Assembly: GCA_036571765.1 (NCBI GenBank)
Contig: BROE01000025.1
Span: 550,896 to 614,895 of the forward strand
Length of the DNA stretch: 64,000 nucleotides
Direction: 5' to 3'
Source of the DNA: Plecoglossus altivelis
Lineage: Eukaryota; Chordata; Actinopteri; Osmeriformes; Plecoglossidae
Part shown: one piece after another, positions 47,888 to 59,897 of the stretch
Layout of the letters: each line of letters begins with the position of its first letter
Position numbering within the stretch: the stretch's first letter is position 1
The notes under the pieces: generated by a model
What the model saw: only the letters and a program-made list of their open reading frames with translations
Told to the model about the DNA's origin: nothing
Database searches by the model: none
Position numbers and translations under genes: made by a program

Positions 47888-50800
47888 GCCCTTAGGGGAA
47901 TCCCAATTTTGCTCCAACATGGACCCCCGACACATCTGTGGCTCGTCATTCAAATGTATTCAAATGAGCTGGGAGCGAACAGACTACGGGATTATTAATA
48001 GACTGAAAGGAGTGCTTCTTCCTGGCTCTTGCTGGCGTATAAAAGGCCTGTTTCTTCTCTGTGGTCTATGTTGTATGAAGGGACTGTTCACGAGGCTCTC
48101 TGAGGGACATGAATGGGGCCGGTTGATCCCTCAGTCCAACGAGGGCGGTCCGGGGGAGGGAAGGAGGGGGGGACGGACTGACGGACGCTTACTTGGACTT
48201 GTTGAGGCCGGCCTCAGCCGCCGCAGCCTGAAGCAGCTGGGTGGACTTGCTGACGGGGACGCCGAACACGGCGCTGTGGGTGACGTCGCTCAGGATGCGC
48301 CGGTGCCCGCCCCGGGCGGCCATCTTGGGGGACGAGGGGGGCGTCAGAGAGCCGACCTTGTGCAACCCATGGACAGGAGTCTGGGGGGGAGGGGGGAGGA
48401 GAGAGAGAGGGTTTAAGTGAGAGTCATAACTAACTGACCCTGCTGAATCTTCAGGTCCGAGAGAAAAGCAGAGACTTGGAATGTTGAAGTGGCGAAGCGT
48501 TTCTATCACGTTCTACAACTATGACACGGCGCCGCCCCTGGTTAAGGAACAAAGAGTTGATTGGCTTCATGCGGGTTATGATCACAAAGTCACCCGAGAG
48601 ACACGAGGACAGAGAGAGACCGCGTGCTGGAGAGACCCGAAGATGATTCGAGAAAAAACGGAAGCGACCCAGCAACTGCATCTACAGTCATCGCAGACCC
48701 CGCCCTCGTTCATCACAGACCCCGCCCCCGTTCATCGCAGACCCCGCCCTCGTTCATCACAGACCCCGCCCTCGTTCATTATTCATGTTAGAGAAAAGCT
48801 GTTAGAGACAGACAACAGCTCGTTCGCAGATGACACGCAGCTCCGATCGATCGGGACGTGGATCCTCTCGCTGCGTGTTTTGATGAAAGCAGAGCGAGGT
48901 CTGACGGACGGAGCAGGGTTAGGAGAGCCGGGGTAACCCTTCCAGCCTAGCCTGGCCCCCCCTCCACGAGAGCACAGCTGGAGGCGGACGGCTGGGCGGG
49001 TTACCATAGCGTCAGGCTCGTCTGCAGGGCTGGGGGTCGGAGGGCTGGGGGTGGCAGGCTGGGTCGGAGGGAGCGCTGATGCGTCGGGGACGGGGATCGC
49101 CACGGCCTGGACGGCTGGCTGGTGATGCACCGGAGCAGCTGGAGGAAGAGGCTTCGCCCTGGGCTGCCCTGGGGCAGGGGGCTGGGGGGCAGGAGTGGGG
49201 CACTGCAGCTGCTGCTGCTGGTAGAGATTCTGCACCAGTGGATGCTGCTCAGTGATAGTCAGAGGAAACACAGGCGCTGGTGAGAAGCCTCCAATGCCCT
49301 CCTGTCTGTCTCGGCCCAGTTAGATGAGATTCATTACTGGACACGTAGAGCACGGGTCTGGGGAACGGCCCAGATGTAAGTACCCCACTTCTCCCTCTGC
49401 CTCCCTCCCAGTTTAACTACAGCTAAATAAGGGGAGGGAGTGTGGGTGTGTGGGATCTGCTCAGATCTCACTCCCTGTGCGACACGCTAAGTGTTCGCCG
49501 TTTGATTTCCAAACTCGATCACAGAGCAGATCTCAGAAGGAATCCCTGCCAAGTAAATGAAGTTACGGCTTACGAGTGTAATCTAATACAAAACCTCCTT
49601 TTGACCTCTACGAGACCTTACAAAAACCCCTTCCCTGGCACAGACAGACCTGAGTTAGGGCACAACATAAATAAATGCGCATACGTTAGAATAATTATTA
49701 CCACATTGTGTGCTCATTCAGCAGTAACTCTTTTTCCGGGGAAGGATGGATTGAACTTGCAAGCTCGCAATCTGCAGTCAATATTCTATCACCAAGCTAC
49801 ATCCACATTTATATGTTGTACTTTCAAAACGTTGTTTTTTTTTTTTTACCCCCTACCTGTTGGTTGAGCTGTTGCTGAGGGATGAAGAATGGAGCAGGGT
49901 GTTGCTGCATGAAGACCTGCTGGTGTTGGGGTGTGGCCTGGGCTGGCGAGGGGCCCAGCTGGCCCACAGGGCCCGGCTGAGCTGATTGGACGCTTGAAGC
50001 AGGAAGGGCCACGCCCGTACCGACACCTGTCCAATGGCGCAGGACACACAGTAGGATTTATTTGATTAAACAGGTAGCTGAATAGTGCATTAAATTTGTA
50101 ATTTTAAATTCATCATGTAGTATCTATTCATAATATGTGCTTTTATCAAGTGTATAAGTGGAATGATCTGGATAGTGAGTGATGATAGAAATATACAGCC
50201 GCAGATCTACTGTGCCTCTGTATGAGATGGCAGCTCTGAGACAGATGGGTGTCTGAGGGCTAATTATCCCTCTATTAAAAGCCTTGTTTGAGTGATCCAC
50301 ATTGATCTCTTGGGAGGATTAAAAGGCGGTGATCTGTCAGCCAGCAGATCAATGCGTCAAACTTTCCCCAGGAGGTATCTAGGATGAGAAGGAGACAGTT
50401 GGGGATGGAGGAACGGTGGCGCGCTCGTACCCATGGTCGACGGGCCCCCGGCTGCTACGGTGGGCCTCTTGCGGGGGGTGAGGGCAGCCTGGATGGGCAG
50501 GATGCCAATGGGCTGAGCCTGGCCGGCTTTGGGGCGCTGGCGCGGGGCTATGGAGGTCTCCAGGGTGGGAACAGGGTCTGTAAGCCTGGGGGAAACAGAC
50601 AGGAAGGGACGGTTGCGGTGGTCACACTGGTGCTGGGTCACTTCCTCAGCGATGACAGCAGGCAGGTGACGCTCACTCACCTGGCTTTGCTCTGACTCTT
50701 CTTGGCCACCGCTTCGCTGGCTCTGATTGGCTCGGGGAGTTTTGCGGGAACGGCGGAGTTCTACGGAGACGGGAAGAAGCGTTTTAGCGCGACGCGGGCC

Positions 50801-51898
50801 GAGAGCCCATCGATTGGCTGGATTGGGTTGCAGCTGCAGAGAAGGGGGTATGGCTCCTTTCCCATAAATACAGCGCTGGATCTACGCTTTCTATAAATGG
50901 CCTGGAATGTGCACTTTGATGCTGCTCTCTGTCTGCAAAGTGCTGAGTCAGGAGACTGAGTGCAGAGACTTCCCTGTCAGTATGCTTCAAAGAGCCAGAG
51001 GAGAGTGCTTCCTGCCAACTGGCAGAGCCAGGCAGGCTTAGACTCTCTCAAACGCTGCCCTTTAATGATGGACTTCAATATCTGTTCTGAATCGCAACTG
51101 TAAATCGCAACATCTGGGAGTAAAAACACGGTCTGTAAGGGCCCACTGGGCTAAAAGTCAGCACCGACCGACAGACTTCAGCCTAGTCGAAGATTGAGAG
51201 GGTCTGCTCGTTTGGCTAGAAGATGTTACCAGTCAGTCGGACGGACTCACGTGAACATTCTGGACGGGACAGTCTCTCCTGGCCAGCTTGAAACCAAAGT
51301 ACGAAACTTGGTAGATATCTGGGCGCATGTCTGGGTCAGGTTCCAGCATGTATCCTGGGGGAGGAAGCAGAACGTTGCAAGCAATGTTGTATCATGTTGT
51401 TGGCAGACGTATGAATCCAAAGCAACGTATCGGGTGTAGTATGGGAGTCCTCTGATGTCAAAACTCTCCAACCGCTGAGCTATATCTAAACACACGCTGC
51501 AAAAATGCACAATTTAAGTGCAAAAGTATTAGATATGAACTTGCGTACGGTTAAAACATGTGCATTTGGCTGCCGTCGCAGTGGGTGACTATCCCTTGAT
51601 AGGATTCCTTAAAATAACGTGCCATGTCCTTACATGGAGTGAAATGGCCAGCACCAGATGAGCCGTTTATGCTGGGAGACCAACGACATTCCAAATCTCA
51701 AAACAAAGATGGTCGCCATCAGATGTTCAGGGGGTGGATGGCAGAGCTGAAAGCTACTCACTGATGAGGCAGTGCATGTCGTGGGAGTAGCGGGAGTTGT
51801 CGGGAATGGTGAAACTGCCATCGCAGATCGCCACCTGGCTCTCGCCGAAGGGCAACGTGAAGTAGCACAGCTTGTAAAGCAGGCAGCCCATGGCCTGT

Positions 51899-51930
<32 letters not shown>

Positions 51931-52649
51931 ACACACACACACACACACACAGACACACACCTCGGGCATCAGAAGGACAGCACACAGACAGCCCTACAGG
52001 GAACACAACAGGCCGGCAGCAACGTGACACTGCAGACGGTCAGTGTACAAGGGGTCTGTTGACCACCAGCTGGCTCTCAGCCCCCTGGCCTTTCTTTCGT
52101 TGCCGTGGCAATTAATTTTTTTCTTCTTCCACAAATGAACTGAAGAAACAGTCTAGACAAAAAGGTTAGCTGATTTTTTTGTGTGGAACATTTGGAAACT
52201 TTAACTTGGAACTTCAAGAACCCCTTAATGCCATATAAATACTCAGGATTTGTAAAAATGTATTAATTAATAAAAATAGAACTGCTGACTCACCCAGATG
52301 TCAGCCTTTGTAGTGATGATCTTGCCTCCGTAGAGATTAACCATCTCTGGAGCCCGGTACGACAGCGTGGTGTACCTACACACAGGCAGAAAAGCGTTGA
52401 TCACCTCCTCGCTTCAGTTTAACGATCCAGAAGCACATTGCCACGGCTCCCCATGCTAACGCTGTGTATTAAGCTGTGTAATGACTTCATCCTGCAGCAG
52501 GCAGCCTGGGCCAGTCAGCACTCACTTCTTGATCTCTTCCTCCACCACGGGTACACCCTCCGTCTGGGGGTTCTGGAAGCGGTTAGTGGCACTGCCAAAG
52601 TCACACAGGACGTAGTGGCCCCGGTCGTGGAGTAGGATGTTCTCCACCT

Positions 52650-52695
<46 letters not shown>

Positions 52696-54624
52696 GCACA
52701 CACGCACACACACGTGCATGCACACACACACACACACACACGCACGCACACACACACGCGCGCACACACACACACGCGCACACACACACACGCGCACACA
52801 CACACACACAGGTCAAGGCAGGTGACAAGAAGAGTTAAACCTGCCTCAAATGCATCAACGATTCAACATTAACGGCGACGATTCGCCGTGACCTCTCGTC
52901 AAAAACAAACCATATCTATAATTACGTTGCTGGCTATTACATGTTATGTATCTTATGTACGGTTGAAGACAGGAGGACAAAGAGAGACAAACGGAGAGAT
53001 GTTGGGGACAGAGAGAGAGAGACGGGGAGGAGGACTGGGGTGTGAATCTGAGGAGGTTGTGAGCGCCATGGGGCAGTTCCACGTGCCTTCAGGTCGCGGT
53101 GGATGATTGGCGTCTTGCACTGGTGGAGGCGGGCCAACGCCTCACAGGTGTCACAGAAGATCTGCAGCACCTCCGCCTCCGTGAAGCCGGTCTGCAACCT
53201 CTGGTTCATCAGGTTCACCACCTGTCCTCCTGCACACGCGCACGCACGTAAGCACACACACAGATGAGTATACTGATATCCATCCGCACTTTAATGACCG
53301 CATATAAAATTATTCAAATACAATGTTACGTTGATCTTTGATCTTTTCTGATACAGTAGCCCACAATACACAGATGGCATGTGCACCATGTCCACCAACA
53401 TCAGCCTGACAGCAGCAGTCTGTGCAGCAGGGGGAGGGAGATGGGCAGGATGAGGAGGAGGTTTACCTCTGCAGAAGTCCATGAGGATGAGAACTTCCCA
53501 GACATCTCCTGCCCCCACGGCTGTGATGCTGGAATCCAGGAAACCCACAATGTTCTTGTGGCCCACCAGATCCCTCTGTACGAGCAAACACACACGCACG
53601 CACACACACACAAACACACACACAGGCACGCACACGCACACACAAGCACCATCCATTAGCCATCTACAGAACTGAGGCATCATTTAGTATTTGGCTGACA
53701 TTTGGACTAGTACAGTGTGTTCTGCCCATTACTGATGCTCCTATAGGCCCGTGTTCAAAGGGCTGTGGGAGATAATGATAATGATGACAACTATTTCATA
53801 ATAATAGCGTCCCCACCCTGCCCTTCTGGGTGTGGTGGAAGGAACTGGTTTGCTTCGAGTGCGACCTCAAGACAGGAAACAGCGAGTTGCCCGAACACTC
53901 TCAAAAGGACTGTGACTGTGCAAGACGGTGAATGACTAACTCCCAAACCCTGAACTCTCTTTATCTTCCTCTATAGCCGACAGTCTGAAGTCACCACCCA
54001 GTAATAATACAGCTTTTACAACCTTTCCCTGCTCTATTCTGCATCACAGCCGAACAGTAAAACAGATGCATCAGGGCCCAGGGCTAGGGTGAAGCAGCAG
54101 CCTGCTGAATAGGGGCGGGGCCAGGAGGGAGACAGGGTGACAGGAGGTGACAGAAGGGCTGGGTGATGAGGGGGGAGAGAGGGGGGAAGAGAGGGGGAAG
54201 AGAGGGGGAAGAGAGAGGGAAGAGAGAGGGAAGAGAGGTTGAAGAGAGGTTGAAGAGAGGTTGAAGAGAGAGGGAAGAGAGAGGGAAGACAGAGGGAAGA
54301 CAGAGGGAAGAGAGAGGGAAGAGAGAGGGAAGAGAGAGGGAAGAGAGCGGGGAGAGAGAGGGAAGAGAGGGGGAAGAGAGGGGGAAGAGAGAGGGAAGAG
54401 AGGGGGGAGAGAGAGGGAAGAGAGAGGGAAGAGAGAGGGAAGAGAGAGGGCACATGGGGGACCAGGATGCCGGAAACCCTTTACCTGGATCTGGATCTCT
54501 AGCTTGCAGATCTGCAGGTCGTGCTCGTTGTTGACGTACATCCTCTTGAGGGCACAGCGCAGCCCCTGGTGAGTCCTCACCAGGAAGACGATGGCGAAGC
54601 CCCCTGCAGAGAGAGAGAGAGACA

Positions 54625-54658
<34 letters not shown>

Positions 54659-54717
54659 CAGAGAGAGACAGAGAGAGACAGAGAGAGACAGAGAGACAGA
54701 GAGAGACAGAGAGAGAC

Positions 54718-54748
<31 letters not shown>

Positions 54749-54749
54749 C

Positions 54750-54792
<43 letters not shown>

Positions 54793-55884
54793 GACAGAGA
54801 GATAAAGAGAATGACACCGGAAGTGCTGCAAGTCGAAAGCTCTCGACAACAAGCACCAACAGCCACGCCGTCATCTGCTATCTGCCAGGAAACCTTGGGC
54901 CTCGCGTTCCCCGTGGCCTTGTGGTGACCTGGACGAACGCAGCAACTGTGACCGGGGTCAATCTGCTTAGTCATGTGAACCAGCCTCCACTTGATTGGTG
55001 TGACTATCAGGTCCTGGGTTTCTAAGTACCCCAGTCGACAACCAGCTGTTTAACAAACAGCCCGATATAAAAATGGCCCGCTCCAACCGGCATGGGTCCT
55101 AGTAACGTCTCTGGTATGGATGCAAGAGGACGAAGTTTCTAGCTGAGAGAGGAAAAACACAGATAAGGTCCAGCCACAGACGGTCGTTTTTCCAGGCAGG
55201 CAGGGACTGAGACAATCGCAGATATTCTGAGAATGCAGCCAGTGAATGATTCATGGGAGAGAATATGTGCATGAATATTAATGCAAGAAGCAGATCTACT
55301 GATCGTGATTAACAGACGCACAGGAGTCATCCCAGATTTCTTCCTGTCGGGACAAGAGAGTCTCTCTGCTCCCAATTCATTTGATCCATTCACCTAAGGC
55401 AGGGGTCTCCAATCCTGCTCCTCGAGGGCCGCTGTCCTGAAGGTTTTCGATGTTTCCCTGCCCCAGCACACCAGATTCTAATGAATAAGCCATTACCAAG
55501 CTCAGTGGAAGCTTTCATAATGACCCTTGATTAGAGTCAGGTGTGCTGGAGCAGGGAAACATCTAAAACCTTCAGGACAGCGGCCCTCGAGGACCAGGAT
55601 TGGAGACCCCTGACCTAAGGTCTGACCACCAACATACCAATCTCTGGCACCATGCTGTGCTTCCACAGTCACACGCACACACACATGCAATGACATGCTT
55701 ACGGACACACGCCTACATGCAAACCAACAGTCTCAACACAAGTGTGTGCGTGTGTGGAAGCAAAGCGAAAGGAAGCGCTTTCCGTGAAAACGTGTTTCAA
55801 GCTGCGATAAGAGGAGCTCAAAATAGAACCAAGTGAGTCAGCAGTGCTGAGGGGCAAACTGCAGGTAGCAGAGCAGGAGACAGT

Positions 55885-55940
<56 letters not shown>

Positions 55941-58900
55941 CTCTTTATAAATGATACTTAAGGCTTCTTTTCTTACTGTTCCTTCTATTACCTTATAGTC
56001 TCATTTTATTAAGTGTGAAAGCTTTCATGATTATGACTCATTCCTACTTATTAACTTTGATTTAGAGTTCGAGTTGTGTTTTGTGTTTCTTTGCGTTCAT
56101 TCGCTGGTGTTGTCTGGAGCCGGTAGCGAAACCATCCTAGTGTAAACTTCATGTTTAGTAGACATGCGGCACTTTTGTCTTCAGTTCCGAGGACAGGTAT
56201 TGTCGATTGTCTCCTCCTGATAACCCTTGGTAAATGCCTCTCAGGTTCTGGATCCAACCAATCTCATTACCAATCTGTTTTTCTTCGGCTACCATGACTG
56301 TGCTGATTTCCACATCATAGTCTAACACGCATCACACACATGCTTAATGACATTGCTTACTGTACACACGCCTACATGTGCAACACCAAACAAACAGTCT
56401 CAACACAACGTGTGTGCCTGTGTTGTCGACTTATGTGGGAAGCAAAAGCCGAAAGGAGCGCTATTCCTGTTGAAAACGTTTTGTTTTCAAGCTGCGATAA
56501 GAGGGAAGCTCCAAAAAATAGAACCAAGTTGACGGTCCCAGCAGTGTTGAGGGAACTGCAGGGGTCTAGCAGAGCAGGAGGAACAGTCTGAGTGAGAGAG
56601 AGAGACAGAGAGAGAGAGACAGGAGGAGAGAGAGATGAGGAGAAGAGAATGAGAGAAGACACAGAGAGGGAGGAGAGGAGATGTATAGTAGATGAGTAGA
56701 AAGAGAGAGTATCTGACTTGATAGATGATTGATTGATGAGAAAGAGCAGAGAGATGTTCAGATGGCTGATTGAGATGATCCATGTATCTGATTTGTAGAT
56801 TGTAGATTTTCGGAGTACTATGTGAGTCGTCTTCGTATTATTCTGTGACTCTAGTGATGTGATTTCGTGTAGCAGTATCTCGCTTTTCTAGATTTCTGCG
56901 GATTAGATGATCTGTTGAGTGTGCTCAGTCTGGGATTGCTTGATATGTATTTTGCGATTGTTTAGTTGTTAGTTGAGTTGTATACTCATTCGATATCTAG
57001 TTTCTATGATTATTGATTTGTGTATCGTCGAGTTAGACAGTCAGATGGTAGTAGTTCTTTGATTCATGTCCTTTTACGTCGATAGTTGATCTTATGTGGT
57101 AGTAATCTCTTCTCTGTTCTCCTTTTCTTCATCTGAGATGCCTGTATGAGATGACGTTTTGACTGATTTGTACTCATGAGCTGTCTGTGTTTTTTCTCTT
57201 TCTGTCTACGTTGGTAGATTCGTGTTTCTGTTGAATCGCACTTGTTCTTGTGATGTCTTTTGTTCTTCGAGATGAGTTAATGTTAAACAGTTTGAATGCT
57301 AAGGTGGTTCATCGAGATCTTTTTTGACTGTATGTACGTCTCCGTATGCATTTGTCTTGTGATAGAGATGTTTCATGTTTTTGTTTTTTTTTGATTCTGA
57401 GAGTGTGAGATCAGAATAGTTTGTATTGTCGAGATAGATAGATTTTGCAATATGAGATGAGACTAGATAGAGATTGAGAGAGGGAGATTGACAGAATTAG
57501 ACGATGGATGATGTTGCGATGAGGTTATATGTGTTCTTTTTTCTTTATGTCGTTGTTTTTCTATCTTTGTTGAGATTTCTGGTGTTGTCTCGGGAGAAAG
57601 ATGAAGATTGATTAGATTGATGCATTTAGATGGATATAGTGTGTTGAGATAGTAGAGATGTGAGTGATGAATTAAAGGTGTGAAAGAGAGAGAGCAGAGA
57701 GAAGACAGAGAGATGCACGAGAGAGAGAGAGAGAGAGACCAGAATAATAAGAGAGAATGAGACAGTAGTATACAAGTGATGAGAGATGAGACGAGAGAAG
57801 AGAGTAGGCCATCGCTCGCCCGACACACACACTTCAACACAACAACCACACACAAATGCAAACAGCGCTGACACATCAGCCAACGTGTCCTGGTGTGTTA
57901 CTAACCCCACATCTCTGGCCGCTAAGCTGCTTACGGAGGCACAGCAATGCAGCGCACGCGGTGGATGCGTCACGCCAACATCCTGGATGCCATCCAGATG
58001 CGAAGCAGCTGAAGAACTGACTCTGATTCCCCATCAGGCTAGAAAGACGTGCCACTGACTCTGGCTGCACTGACTAAATGATGGTTGACCCTCTGGAGCG
58101 AAATGACTATTACAGAGTGGGGTTACAATCACATCAAGCCAAGCGCCTCACTTTACATGCAGGTGCACTCATTGACTCAGCACACTCTAGCTGCTAGGGC
58201 CATAAGCTTGATTCCTGCAGTGCTGAGAGACCTTTTCACCTCAGCGCCGTCATTCACGTTCAAAAGCAGAACTGAAGAAGGAACCGGCATGTGGCCTGCT
58301 GTAAAATCCCTACGTAGATATACTGAACGTTGCCCTGGGCTCTGTAGACACACTGCAGACTAAGTAGAAATTAGTTTTTGGTCACTTTTGTCTTCCTCTC
58401 GTCTGGAGTGTTTGCAGCCCTCAGGTGAATTCGCACACATGCACACATGCACGCGCACACACACACACACGCACGCACACACACACACACACACACATAC
58501 ACACGCACGCACGCACACACACGCACACGCACACCACCAAAGCTGCTTGTCAGAGAAAGTTCTCTCAGCATGTGTCAAGCGAGAGCCATGCCCTGGGCTC
58601 AGTCATCCAGCTAGCTATCCCTAAGCCGAGCGCCACGTGACCCGGTGCTTTGAAGTTTGATCGGGTGCCTCGTCGACGCAAAGCCCCCCGGCAGAGCCGT
58701 CGAATCAGGTCGGAAGGAATGACGCTCAACTTGAGGCGGCGGCCAATAGGAAGCCATCTCCAAAGGGGCGCGAGTGAGGCGAGGAATGGGCTGCACCGAC
58801 AGAAGAGCTACTTCATTTCTTTGTGTTTTACCAGGGTACTACTCCCATGGTGCTCTCTAAACTGACCTGCGACCAGCGTGTCCTTCCTGTCACGCATCTA

Positions 58901-59057
58901 ATCTCAGGAGCCTGGATGTCATTAGGCGGATTAGCCAGCTTCTTGAGCGACATACAGCTGTACACTCTCACCAGACAGTACCCAACAACAAGACCATCTA
59001 CAAATAGTCTTGAGGCCCATAGCTGACATCCTGGATAATACCCAAGTCAAGCATGTA

Positions 59058-59133
<76 letters not shown>

Positions 59134-59865
59134 CCAGTTTACGCATTGCAGTAAGAAAAGCCGGGGACACTAGTAGTCATGTAGGCTATGTCATCACTGT
59201 AATTAATCTTGCATAACAGAGCGACTCTATAAATAAGTCCATGGCATCTGCTGCTACTATGTTGTTTACAGTAAGGGTCAGCGGACACTGTGCCCCATGC
59301 TAGTAACACCAGAGAACCACACACCATGTGCGGTGGCACTTTGAATGCATGTCTTTAGGCACCAGCTAGCTGATTGCAGTTTCTGAACGTGGCCCGTTTT
59401 TAAACAGCCGGTTAAAAAATGGTGGGAGTCCTGTATCGGTACCAGAGTGCATCAGCTCTTACGTTGAGTTGTGTTGTGGATTATACCTGGCGTGGCAACT
59501 GGCAGGCTTCCTCCATGACAATGCCACCCATGAAGAACTGCTAAAGAGGGCAAGTTCCCACTGGAGAAAGCTTGTGTTACAAGGACTACCTTTAAACAGG
59601 CCAGCTGTTCACTAGACCTTATTTAAAGCTAGAGACAATGACTCCTATTATCCCATTATCATTATTCAAATGACTCCTATTATCACATTCGCATGATTCA
59701 AATGACTCCCATTATCTCATTAGCTTGATTCAAATGACTCTCATTATCACATGAACATGTTTCAAACAGTCAACTCACTTGGAGTGACTGTTCTGCTCCT
59801 TGCAACATCTGAGCCGTGTGCCTAACTTCAGAATGGAGATATCAGGTAGCGGGGCCTGGGAGCCT

Positions 59866-59897
<32 letters not shown>

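Noticed and set aside
54071..54974. 267- and 296-codon minus-strand frames around AAK1 second exon
   Set aside because: Ser/Leu-rich translations of GA repeats that happen to run through the true exon 54485-54603.
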